DNA of 7,421 bases from Rhodospirillales bacterium (GCA_016763915.1 JAESSX010000119.1:1-7421), one strand, 5' to 3'; numbered from the stretch's first letter, positions 1 to 6,820 are shown. Translations and numbers: made by a program. The notes: a model not told the origin generated them from the sequence alone.

Positions 1-1115
1 AGTTCGTTGGTGCCTTCGCCGATGGCCAGCAGCGGCGCGTCGCGGTAATAGCGCTCGATGTTGAATTCCTTGGAATAGCCGTAAGCGCCGTGGATGCGCA
101 TCGCCTCCATGGAATTTTCCACCGCCGCCTCGGTGGCGAACAGCTTGGCCATGCCGGCCTCCATATCGCAGCGCTCCCCGGTGTCATAGGCGCGCGCGGC
201 CTGGTCGACCAATAGGCGCGCGGCCTCGACCCGGGTCGCCATGTCGGCCAATTTGATCTGGATCGTCTGGTGCTGGCAGATCGGCTTGCCGAAGGTCTTG
301 CGCGTCTGCGCATAGGCCAGGGATTCTTCCAGGCACACCCGGGCCAGCCCGACGCCGCGCGCGGCGACATTGATGCGGCCCAGTTCCAGTCCGCCCAAAA
401 TCTGCTGCAGGCCCCGGCCTTCTTCGCCGCTGATGAGGTTTTCCGCCGGCACCCGCACGCCGTCGAAGCGCAAGGCGCCGGTGTCGATGCCTTTATAGCC
501 CAGCTTATCCAGCTTACTGACCTCGTAGCCGGCGCTTTTCTCGGCCAGGATCAGGCTCATGCCCCGGTGCGCGGGCTCCGCCTTGGGGTCGGTCTTGACC
601 AGCACCGCCAGCACGTTGCCTTCGAGCGAATTGGTAATCCACATCTTGTTGCCGTCGATGACGTATTCGTCGCCGTCCAGCACCGCCTTGGTGCGGATGC
701 CCTGCAGGTCGGTGCCGCAGTCGGGTTCGGTGAGCGCGACGCCGCCGCGCAATTCCCCGCTGGCGAAGCGCGGCAGCCACTTGGCCTTCTGCTCCTCGGT
801 GCCGGCGCGCTCGACGGCGGCGGCCATGATCAGGTGGGCGTTGAAAATTCCCGATACCGACATCCACACCGCCGATACCCGCTCGACGATTTTGGCATAG
901 GTCGACGCGCTGAGCCCCAAGCCGCCGTATTCGGGCGAGATGGTGGCGCCGTAGAGACCGAGTTCCGCCAACTTATCGGCGATCTCGCGGGGGTATTCGT
1001 CGGCGGACTCGAGGGCGTGGGCGTAGGGTTTGACGTCGCGCTCCAGAAACCGGTCGATGGAGTCCAGGATCAGGGCTTCGTCTTCGTCGGAGGTTATGTT
1101 TTCCGGGTGCGGCAT
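1..1115 (-). CDS. Acyl-CoA dehydrogenase, 3' end cut by window edge
   Basis: Flavoprotein that oxidises an acyl-CoA to the 2,3-enoyl-CoA, passing electrons to ETF. The frame is open from the ATG at 1115 to the left edge (371 codons, no stop), so only a short C-terminus should be missing. Visible family marks: an N-terminal helical domain, the FAD/substrate segment ALTEPDCGTD (about residues 127-136), the MWITN stretch (158-162), the helix with QTRKTFGKP, and the C-terminal IHGAYGYSKEF followed by GEGTNE. The glutamate of GEGTNE (E367) matches the catalytic base of MCAD/SCAD-type enzymes. The isovaleryl-CoA dehydrogenase position (an ELGR context, about 246) has glycine, so it is not IVD-type by active site. 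It starts 5 bases after the MaoC stop and is last in the visible operon. The acyl substrate cannot be read from sequence; with the MaoC neighbour a short branched or dicarboxylic acyl-CoA is plausible. Confidence 0.93.
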   Translation of the reverse strand, partial: MPHPENITSDEDEALILDSIDRFLERDVKPYAHALESADEYPREIADKLAELGLYGATISPEYGGLGLSASTYAKIVERVSAVWMSVSGIFNAHLIMAAAVERAGTEEQKAKWLPRFASGELRGGVALTEPDCGTDLQGIRTKAVLDGDEYVIDGNKMWITNSLEGNVLAVLVKTDPKAEPAHRGMSLILAEKSAGYEVSKLDKLGYKGIDTGALRFDGVRVPAENLISGEEGRGLQQILGGLELGRINVAARGVGLARVCLEESLAYAQTRKTFGKPICQHQTIQIKLADMATRVEAARLLVDQAARAYDTGERCDMEAGMAKLFATEAAVENSMEAMRIHGAYGYSKEFNIERYYRDAPLLAIGEGTNE

Positions 1116-1120
1116 GAGGA

Positions 1121-1639
1121 TCAGTAATCCGCCTCGTCGTCGACGGCGTGCCCGCGCTTGGGGATCAGCACCGTGCGCTCATAGGTCATGAACACCAGGC
1201 CTTCGGAGGTCTTGCCGGTGGTCTTGACGGTGACGATGCCCTGGGTCGGGCGGGACTTGCTTTCACGCACGCTGAGAACTTCGGATTCGGCATAGATGGT
1301 GTCGCCGACGAAGACCGGCCCGGTCAGCCGGATTTTGTCCCAGCCCAGATTGGCGATGGCCTTCTGGCTGACGTCGGACACGCTCATTCCGGCGACGATG
1401 GACAGCGTCAGGGCCGAGTTGACCAGCGGCTTTTTCCATTCGCTTTTGGCCGCGTAGGCGGCGTCGAAATGGACCGGATGCTGGTTCATGGTGATCAGCG
1501 TGAACCAGGTATTGTCCGATTCACTGATGGTCCTCCCGGGGCGGTGTTCATAGACATCGCCGACGTTGAAATCCTCGAGATAGCGCCCATAGGACTCGCG
1601 GTAGCGGTTTTTTCCGACTTCCTTGGCTTCAGCAACCAT
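1121..1639 (-). CDS. MaoC-like (hotdog-fold) enoyl-CoA hydratase/dehydratase
   Basis: 172-residue single hotdog domain of the MaoC dehydratase family, expected to hydrate a 2-enoyl-CoA, probably the product of the adjacent acyl-CoA dehydrogenase. The hydratase motif is recognisable as NQHPVHFD (residues 52-59), followed by KPLVNS and, later, a GPVFVGDTIYAESEVL strand typical of the family. The catalytic histidine of the D-x-N-P-x-H motif aligns with H57, but the aspartate position is N52 and the motif asparagine is H54. The ATG at 1639 is set by AAGGAG, which overlaps the TAA stop of the MmgE/PrpD gene 10 bases upstream. The pairing of a MaoC protein with an acyl-CoA dehydrogenase recalls the mycobacterial Rv2499c-FadE19 pair in leucine breakdown, but no carboxylase or CitE-like lyase is visible here. 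The substrate is unknown; mesaconyl- or itaconyl-CoA-like hydration is a possibility only. Confidence 0.88.
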   Translation of the reverse strand: MVAEAKEVGKNRYRESYGRYLEDFNVGDVYEHRPGRTISESDNTWFTLITMNQHPVHFDAAYAAKSEWKKPLVNSALTLSIVAGMSVSDVSQKAIANLGWDKIRLTGPVFVGDTIYAESEVLSVRESKSRPTQGIVTVKTTGKTSEGLVFMTYERTVLIPKRGHAVDDEADY

Positions 1640-1649
1640 TTTTTTCTCC

Positions 1650-3056
1650 TTATTCGCCCGCCGCCTGGACCTCGGCCGGGACCGGCCGGGTCAGCGCCAG
1701 GACTTCGTTGATGTCGTCTTCCTTGAATATCGCGCCGAGGCGCGTCGCCAGTTCATCGACCCGGGCCGGCGGCAGATAGGGGCCGACCAGGCCGTCGAAC
1801 TTGGCGCGAAGCTCGGCCGCCGACAGGAAATTATCGGGCTCGCCTTTGGGGATCGCGACGAAGGACTCGAAAACGCCGCGCTTCGTCGTCACCCGGACGA
1901 TGGCGCTGAGGTTGCCGGGGAATTCGGCTTGCGCCTGTTCATCGGGCCGGGCGTGCACGCGCCGGCACAATTGGAGGGTCTTGTCGTCGTTGATATGTTT
2001 GGCGTAATCGTCCCACGCCAGGCCGCCTTCGCGCAGCGCCACGGCGGCGCAGAACGCCATCGAGAACTGGCCGTCGACGACGCCTTTGGGGTTATGCTTG
2101 GCGTCTTCGGGGTCGCCGATGATCTTCCAGCCGGTTTCCGGCAGGCCGACCTGGACGGAGTCTATCTCGTCCGGCTGGATATCGTTGGCGGCGCGCAGAT
2201 CGATCAGCGCGTCCAGCGCCGCGTGGCTGTAGCGGCACGACGGATAGGGTTTGACCGCGATGTTTAAGGTTTCCCAGTCCTCACCCAGCCCTTCGACGGC
2301 CCTCATCGGGTCCGAATTGGGCGCGTAGGCGTGAAGAAACCCGGCCTTGCCCTCGAAGGCGTCGCCCGCACCCTGGAACCCTTCCCTGGCGAACGAGGCC
2401 GCCATCAGGCCGCACATGGCGGCGTGGCCGACGTGAAACCGCTTGGTCCAGGCGCCGTCGGCGAGAAACTGCATGGAGCCGGCGGACTGGCTGAGCGCGA
2501 TCCCGAAGGCCAGCGCCATGCGGTCCGGGTCGAGGCAGAACAGCCTTCCCGCCGCCGCCGCCGCGCCGAACACGCCGCAGGTCGCCGTCGGATGGAAGCC
2601 CCGGTCGTAATGATCGGAAGGCCCCAGGGCCAGACTGAGGCGGATCTGGATTTCATAACCGGCGATAATGGCCGGAATCAGTTCCTCGCCGTCGGCCCCG
2701 GCCATTTCAGCCGCCGCCAGCGCCGCCGGCACGATCGGCGCGCTGGGATGCAGCGAGCTCGGCGCATGGGTGTCGTCGAAATCCAGCGAATGGGCCAGCG
2801 TGCCGTTGATCAGCGCGGCCCCGGCGGGAGTGAACCCCCGGCGGTCTCCGATGGCGACGCTGTTGCCGCCATCGAGGCCCAGCGCCATCGCCCCTTTGAC
2901 CAGGGCCGGCGTCGATTCGGCGTCGCGGCGCGCGCGCAACGCAATGCCGACGTTATCCATCACCAGCATCTGGGTACGGTCGATGGCGTCGGCCGGCACG
3001 GATTGGCCGGAAATTGTGGCGGCGAATTCGGCAATCCGTCGGGTAATACCGGTCAT
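1650..3056 (-). CDS. MmgE/PrpD family protein (2-methylcitrate dehydratase-like or cis-aconitate decarboxylase-like)
   Basis: 468 residues, the normal family length. The family includes 2-methylcitrate dehydratase (PrpD), cis-aconitate decarboxylase and iminodisuccinate epimerase. Hallmarks in order: LDFDDTH (91-97), LHPSAPIVPAAL (102-113) with H103, GFHPTATCGVFGAAAAAG (153-170) with H155, TKRFHVGHAA (204-213) with K205, and KPYPSC (269-274) with K269. These match the conserved active-site pocket of the family (in human cis-aconitate decarboxylase: H103, H159, K207, K272). The N-terminal part is the helical domain; the C-terminal part (about 265-400) is the alpha/beta lid. The ATG at 3056 follows GGGAGGA with a 7-base spacer. 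It sits 51 bases after the lyase gene and 10 before MaoC. Beside two methylisocitrate-lyase-like genes, dehydration or hydration of a citrate-like tricarboxylate is the natural guess. It lacks clear specific similarity to classical PrpD, so the reaction is not assigned. Confidence 0.92.
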   Translation of the reverse strand: MTGITRRIAEFAATISGQSVPADAIDRTQMLVMDNVGIALRARRDAESTPALVKGAMALGLDGGNSVAIGDRRGFTPAGAALINGTLAHSLDFDDTHAPSSLHPSAPIVPAALAAAEMAGADGEELIPAIIAGYEIQIRLSLALGPSDHYDRGFHPTATCGVFGAAAAAGRLFCLDPDRMALAFGIALSQSAGSMQFLADGAWTKRFHVGHAAMCGLMAASFAREGFQGAGDAFEGKAGFLHAYAPNSDPMRAVEGLGEDWETLNIAVKPYPSCRYSHAALDALIDLRAANDIQPDEIDSVQVGLPETGWKIIGDPEDAKHNPKGVVDGQFSMAFCAAVALREGGLAWDDYAKHINDDKTLQLCRRVHARPDEQAQAEFPGNLSAIVRVTTKRGVFESFVAIPKGEPDNFLSAAELRAKFDGLVGPYLPPARVDELATRLGAIFKEDDINEVLALTRPVPAEVQAAGE

Positions 3057-3107
3057 GATCTTATCCTCCCGATTGTTGCAATATCATAGGAGTCCTGCCC
3101 CCCGCCT

Positions 3108-3971
3108 TCAATCGGCGGCATATTTCTTTTCCGCGTCGTAATAGGCGGGAAAGCCGACGACGTCGCGCAGGTGCGAAAATTCAGCCAGGGTATCGGGGTG
3201 GCTCCCTCCCTGCATGGTCTTGAGCGCGCTTTCCATCGCCTGCATTCCCGCCAGCATCAGCGTAATGGGATAGATCACGACCTTGTAGCCGATGGCTTCC
3301 AGTTCGCCCGGCGCCAGGAACGGCGTATCGCCGCCTTCGACCATATTGGCCATTTTCGGCCCCGGCACGTCGGAACAATAGCGGCGCATTTCGTCCTCGT
3401 TCCGAGGCGCTTCCAGGAAGGTAATGTCGGCGCCGATCTCGGCAAAAGTCTGCGCGCGCACGATGGCTTCGTCCATGCCGTCGGTAGCATTGGCGTCAGT
3501 GCGCGCCATGATCAGGATGTCGGCCCCATTGTTCCGCGCGTCGACGGCGGCCTGAATGCGCCCGAACGCCTCGTCGCGGCCGACGACCTGCTTGCCCCGG
3601 GTATGGCCGCATTTTTTCGGCGCCACCTGATCCTCGATCATGACGCAGGCGAACCCGGCCTGGGCGTAGCCGCGGACCGTGCGCCCGACGTTGACGGCGT
3701 TGCCGTAGCCGGTGTCGCCGTCGCCGATAACCGGGAAATCCACGGCGGCGCATATGTTGCGGCCCTGGTCGACCATTTCGGCGTACGAAATCAGCCCCGT
3801 ATCGGGCTCCGCGAGGCGCGCCGCCGAGACGGCGAAACCGCCCATGAAGGCGCCTTTGTAGCCGGCCCGTTCGATCAGCCGCGCGGACATGGCGTCATAG
3901 CACCCCGGCAGCACCAGCGCCCCCGGTTCGGCCAGCAGCGCGTCCAGTTTGTCAGTTTTGCTCATGGTCAT
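3108..3971 (-). CDS. Isocitrate lyase/PEP mutase superfamily C-C lyase
   Basis: 287-residue (beta/alpha)8 protein. The superfamily covers 2-methylisocitrate lyase, 2,3-dimethylmalate lyase, oxaloacetate hydrolase and phosphonate enzymes. Seen: LPGCYDAMSA (21-30), GGFAVSAARL (44-53), the metal-binding GDGDTGYG with D84 and D86, IEDQ with E113, the lyase signature KKCGH (119-123) with catalytic C121, and ARTDA (156-160). The KKCGH cysteine favours C-C lyase chemistry (Mg-dependent retro-aldol/Claisen cleavage) over phosphonate chemistry. It differs from the PrpB-like protein encoded from 6821 at the carboxylate loop (GGF here, SGG there) and has NMVE where E. coli PrpB has NITE, so the substrates should differ. 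It overlaps the crotonase stop by 4 bases (ATGA). A second in-frame ATG at 3965 is better spaced (about 7 bases) from the AAGGGA ribosome site and may be the real start. Exact substrate not assigned. Confidence 0.9.
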   Translation of the reverse strand: MTMSKTDKLDALLAEPGALVLPGCYDAMSARLIERAGYKGAFMGGFAVSAARLAEPDTGLISYAEMVDQGRNICAAVDFPVIGDGDTGYGNAVNVGRTVRGYAQAGFACVMIEDQVAPKKCGHTRGKQVVGRDEAFGRIQAAVDARNNGADILIMARTDANATDGMDEAIVRAQTFAEIGADITFLEAPRNEDEMRRYCSDVPGPKMANMVEGGDTPFLAPGELEAIGYKVVIYPITLMLAGMQAMESALKTMQGGSHPDTLAEFSHLRDVVGFPAYYDAEKKYAAD

Positions 3972-4753
3972 TTCCCTTCGAAGACAGGTTTTTCCTTGGC
4001 CAGAAAGGCGCGCAGCCCCTCGGCGTAATCGTCCGAGTCACACAGGGCATAGCCCTCGTCGATCTCGGCCGGGCTGAGCGGCCGGGGATCGTCCAGCCGG
4101 CCCAGGAATTTCTTGGCCGTGCGGTTGACCAGCGGCGCGCCTTCGGCGATGCGCCTGGTCGTCGCTTTGATTTCGTCCTCGAAATCCGTGTCCGCCACCA
4201 CCCGGTTGACGAGGTCCCGGCGAAGCGCCTCGGCGGCGTCGACGATACGGCCTTCCAGGATCAGTTCCAGCACCAGTTTGCGATCCGCCGCCGAGAGCAC
4301 GGTCTGCATCTCGGCATAGGCGAAGGCGTGGCCCAGTTTGTTGATCGGCACGCCGAAGCGCGCCGATGCGTTTGCTATGCGCATGTCGCAGCCGCAGGCG
4401 ATTTCCAGCCCGCCGCCGGTGCAGGCGCCCTGGATCGCCGCCACCGTCGGGTGGACGCAGTCCCGCAGCGCTTCCAGCGTTCCGGCGACGACGGCGCCGT
4501 ACACTCTTGCTTGTTCCCCATTGGCGCGCACCCGGGGAAATTCGGAAATATCGGCGCCGGCGGAAAACGCCTTCTCGCCGGCGCCTCTAAGGACAACGCA
4601 ACGCAACTGCTCGTCGGCCGACAGCGCCCGCATCACCCGGCCCAGTTCGGCCCAGGCCTCCAGCGTGATGGCGTTCATCTTCGCCGGATTGTTGAGGACC
4701 ACGGTGGCGATGGCGCCATCGGTGGTCAGCAGGATGGGAGAGGTCATCAACAT
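3968..4753 (-). CDS. Crotonase-fold protein (enoyl-CoA hydratase/isomerase family)
   Basis: 261 residues, the usual length for the enoyl-CoA hydratase/isomerase family, which stabilises enolate intermediates of acyl-CoA thioesters. The oxyanion-hole segments are clear: FSAGADISEF (63-72) and GACTGGGLEIACGCD (109-123). E117 matches the first catalytic glutamate of hydratase (rat E144). The second (rat E164, in the context FGQPE) is replaced by I137 in FGVPINKLGH, so canonical hydration is doubtful; isomerase, hydrolase, decarboxylase or another crotonase reaction is equally possible. The start at 4753 overlaps the preceding dehydrogenase stop by 1 base (TGATG). An in-frame ATG at 4747 would give the more typical N-terminus MTSPILL. 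No strong Shine-Dalgarno site precedes either, so translation probably depends on coupling to the upstream gene. The ATGA overlap with the lyase gene downstream supports one operon. Confidence 0.9.
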   Translation of the reverse strand: MLMTSPILLTTDGAIATVVLNNPAKMNAITLEAWAELGRVMRALSADEQLRCVVLRGAGEKAFSAGADISEFPRVRANGEQARVYGAVVAGTLEALRDCVHPTVAAIQGACTGGGLEIACGCDMRIANASARFGVPINKLGHAFAYAEMQTVLSAADRKLVLELILEGRIVDAAEALRRDLVNRVVADTDFEDEIKATTRRIAEGAPLVNRTAKKFLGRLDDPRPLSPAEIDEGYALCDSDDYAEGLRAFLAKEKPVFEGK

Positions 4754-5702
4754 CAGCCCGCGTTCAACACCCGGACGGGTTTGCCCCGCATCCAGGCGCG
4801 CACGTTGTCCAGCGCCTCGCCATAGGCCACCGCGTACAGTTCCTTGACCACGTAGCCGGTGTGCCCGGTGAGGATGGCGTTGTCGAGCGAGCGCAGCGGG
4901 TGGTCGCGCGGCAGCGGCTCGACGTCGTAGACATCGATGCCGGCGCCGGCGATGGTGCCGTTGGCCAGGGCCTCGATCAGCGCCGCCTCGTCGACGATGG
5001 GGCCGCGCGAGGTGTTGATCAGATAGGCGCTCGACTTCATCAGGGTGAATTCGGGCACCCCGACCAGTCCCCGGGTGCGGTCGCTGAGCACCAGATGGAT
5101 GGAAAGGACATCGGATTCGGCGAACAGGGCATCCTTGTGGACATAGCCGACGCCGATCTCGTCGCAGCGCACCTTGGTCAGGTTCTCGCTCCAGGCAATG
5201 ACTTCCATGTCGAGCGCCAGGCCGACCCGGGCCACCTTGGCCCCCAGCTTGCCGAGCCCGAGCAGACCCAGCGTCTTGCCTTCATGCCTTCCGACACGTC
5301 GCCCTGCCAGCCGCCCTGGTGCATGACCCGGTTTTCCAGGGGGATCTTCTTGAACAGCGACATCATCAACGCCACCGCGTGCTCCGACGCCGGATACCCC
5401 AGCATGGCGGTGCCCGAGACGACGACGCCGCGGGCGCGCGCGGCCTCCATATCGAACGACAAATTCCGCATGCCGGTGGTCACCAGCAGCTTCAAATCCG
5501 GCAAGGCCTCGATCAGGGATTTCGGAAACGGCGTGCGTTCGCGCATGCCGATAACCACGTCGAAGCCTTGAAGCGCCCCGGCGACGGATTCGCTTTCGAT
5601 GTATTTGTCGAACACGGTGACCTCGGCCTCCAGGCTGTCCCAGTCGGCGGCGGCCAGCGCGACGTTCTGATAGTCGTCGAGGATGGCGATACGGATGGTC
5701 AT
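4753..5702 (-). pseudogene. D-2-hydroxyacid dehydrogenase, broken by an apparent 1-base deletion near 5279-5281
   Basis: NAD(P)-dependent oxidoreductase interconverting a D-2-hydroxyacid and its 2-oxoacid (PGDH/glyoxylate reductase family). From the ATG at 5702 the frame encodes a normal N-terminal half (MTIRIAILDDYQ to GDVSEGMK, residue 141), then turns to unrelated residues and stops at 5178. The rest continues in another frame to the stop at 4753, beginning GKTLGLLGLGKLG, the Rossmann loop. Adding one G in the minus-strand run ATGAAGGCAAG (expected AAGGGCAAG) restores a 316-residue protein of normal length. In repaired numbering: GLGKLG 149-154, R233 in NTSRG, E262 in DVEPLP and H281 in LTGHTGY, the full catalytic Arg-Glu-His set. 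The intact downstream half argues for a sequencing error or a very recent mutation. As written, the products would be a 173-174-residue truncated protein and perhaps a GTG-started fragment from 5235. It overlaps the oxygenase stop by 4 bases and has a strong GGGAGGGAG site upstream. Confidence 0.85.
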
Positions 5703-6724
5703 ACTCCCTCCCTGATCATGACGCCGCCCCGGGGGCCGGTGTTCAGGCGGTCGGCGAATTCCGGGGCCAGCGTGCGGCCATCGCGAAGATTAACCCACAG
5801 GCGAAGCAGATTGCGCCCCCGGTCCGGCTCGGGGTAATTCTCGAACCCGCCCCGGGCGTGCAGAATCATGTGGTTATTGAGGATTTGAATGTCCCCCCGG
5901 CGGAAGGTCAAGTCGAAGCGCAGATCCGAACGCGAGGCCAGATCGCCGACCGCCTGAACGGCGTCGAGCGCCAGGCCGTCCAAGGGCATGTCGGCCTTCA
6001 TCTGACCTTCGATAATGCTTTTGGCGTTGAACCGGCAGCTCAGCCTGCCATCGAAATAGCTGAACACCGGAACCCGGTTAAAGGTCACTTCGTCGGGGTC
6101 GTCGGTGACGCCTTCGCCGCGCAGGTCAAAATAAAATCCCCCGAACAACGGCTCAAGGTACTCGGGATGATGGGCCAGCAATTCGTTATAGATGCTCATG
6201 GCGCTGGCGATTTCGCTTTCGCCGCCGGACTTCGCCGGATGGGCGCACAACAACCCGACCGTATCGGCGGGGTCGCAGTGCGGCTTGATCCGCGCCTTGG
6301 TGGTGTAACCGCGCACGTTGTGGGAATAATAATCCCGGCCCGTGTCGCGCACATGGCTGATAAACTGGCCCCGGGCATTCTGCGAGATCGGCAGGCCGAG
6401 ATGCACCCCCAGCCCCCAATACAGGGTTTTCAGGGTGTCTTCGTCATAGCGGGCGGCGTCCAGTCCCCTTATCAGGGCGCAACCGCGGCCGTTTTCCAGT
6501 TGCTCGATGACGGCGGCCAGTTTCACGGCCAGCGACGGCAACGGAAAGTCATTCACGCCAAACTCGAATACCTTGAGCCCTTTTTCCCCGACCACGGCTA
6601 GGGCGGCCTCGATTTCGCCAATTTCGGCATCGTTCAGGGAATAAATCCAGCTGTCGTCGGCGGCCAACTCGGCGCTCGTCCACGCCGACGGCCCGGTGAC
6701 AGGCCCGGCAAGCCTATTGGTCAT
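5699..6724 (-). CDS. TauD/TfdA family Fe(II)/2-oxoglutarate-dependent dioxygenase
   Basis: 341-residue cytosolic oxygenase that would use O2 and 2-oxoglutarate to hydroxylate a substrate, often causing C-S, C-O or C-N cleavage or opening the breakdown of an organic acid. The iron-binding facial triad is complete: H149 and D151 in KPHCDPADT, and the distal H289 in NNHMILHAR. R304 and/or R308 in RNLLRLWV would bind the 2-oxoglutarate carboxylate. PAKSGGES (163-170) and GDIQILNNH (277-285) are typical family strands. The ATG at 6724 has a strong GGGAGGA ribosome site 6 bases upstream (6731-6737). It is the first gene of the minus-strand operon, directly downstream of the divergent regulatory region, and its stop overlaps the dehydrogenase start (ATGA). 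The residues do not identify the substrate; a taurine- or 2,4-D-specific role is not supported. Confidence 0.92.
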   Translation of the reverse strand: MTNRLAGPVTGPSAWTSAELAADDSWIYSLNDAEIGEIEAALAVVGEKGLKVFEFGVNDFPLPSLAVKLAAVIEQLENGRGCALIRGLDAARYDEDTLKTLYWGLGVHLGLPISQNARGQFISHVRDTGRDYYSHNVRGYTTKARIKPHCDPADTVGLLCAHPAKSGGESEIASAMSIYNELLAHHPEYLEPLFGGFYFDLRGEGVTDDPDEVTFNRVPVFSYFDGRLSCRFNAKSIIEGQMKADMPLDGLALDAVQAVGDLASRSDLRFDLTFRRGDIQILNNHMILHARGGFENYPEPDRGRNLLRLWVNLRDGRTLAPEFADRLNTGPRGGVMIREGV

Positions 6725-6765
6725 TTTTTATCCTCCCTGATTTATTGGCCTCGATTGTAAGGCAG

Positions 6766-6794
6766 TTTATCGCTACATTGTATACAATTTACAA
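6766..6794 (-). promoter_or_regulatory. Possible sigma70-type promoter for the minus-strand operon
   Basis: Read on the minus strand, TTGTAA (6794-6789) and GATAAA (6771-6766) are separated by exactly 17 bases. Each matches 4 of 6 bases of the -35 and -10 consensus. The start of transcription would fall near 6758-6760, about 35 bases before the oxygenase ATG. The 12-bp palindrome at 6777-6788 lies wholly within the spacer, a position suited to repression. It is a weak promoter prediction from pattern alone; other pairings in this AT-rich spacer are possible. Confidence 0.35.
6777..6788. promoter_or_regulatory. Perfect 12-bp palindrome, likely GntR-family operator
   Basis: ATTGTATACAAT is a perfect inverted repeat in the 96-base spacer between the divergent oxygenase and methylisocitrate-lyase-like genes. 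Its core TTGT-AT-ACAA fits the TNGT...ACNA pattern bound by FadR/VanR-type GntR regulators, which commonly control organic-acid catabolism. Extra copies of the half-site lie nearby: ATTGTAA at 6754-6760 and ACAA in the direct repeat TACAAAC at 6790-6796 and 6803-6809. One operator here could control both directions. No regulator gene is in the window, so the binding protein is inferred. Confidence 0.6.
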
Positions 6795-6809
6795 ACACTG
6801 ACTACAAAC

Positions 6810-6815
6810 GAGGTG
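6810..6815 (+). promoter_or_regulatory. Ribosome binding site of the divergent lyase gene
   Basis: GAGGTG sits 5 bases before the ATG at 6821 and decides the start of the PrpB-like gene. No other in-frame start with a comparable site is seen, and the AT-rich regulatory spacer ends just upstream. Confidence 0.75.
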
Positions 6816-6820
6816 ATTCG

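Noticed and set aside
1..1115. Assignment of the acyl-CoA dehydrogenase as isovaleryl-CoA dehydrogenase in a leucine pathway
   Set aside because: The catalytic glutamate lies at the MCAD-type position (GEGTNE) and the IVD position is glycine; no methylcrotonyl-CoA carboxylase or HMG-CoA lyase gene is in the window.
270..1127. Long plus-strand open frames opposite the acyl-CoA dehydrogenase, and similar ones at 1148-2267, 2331-3141, 3171-4028, 4328-4847, 4861-5837 and 5858-6601
   Set aside because: They mirror the minus-strand genes in high-GC DNA and give low-complexity Ala/Gly/Arg/Gln/His-rich proteins with no recognisable domains; the opposite strand carries clear conserved enzymes.
3057..3107. 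Gap between the lyase and MmgE/PrpD genes as a terminator or second operator (ATTG-TTG-CAAT at 3072-3082)
   Set aside because: No GC-rich hairpin with a T-run is present on the minus strand. The short ATTG/CAAT inverted repeat does not match the palindrome at 6777-6788, and the gap is mainly the ribosome site of the next gene.
5178..5290. Programmed frameshifting in the D-2-hydroxyacid dehydrogenase
   Set aside because: No slippery heptamer, internal Shine-Dalgarno stimulator or obvious downstream pseudoknot was seen, and the family is not known to use recoding. A deletion or sequencing error is simpler.
5699..6724. Naming the oxygenase tauD or tfdA
   Set aside because: Only the superfamily metal and cosubstrate residues can be recognised; nothing shows taurine or 2,4-D specificity, and no sulfonate transport or chlorocatechol genes are nearby.
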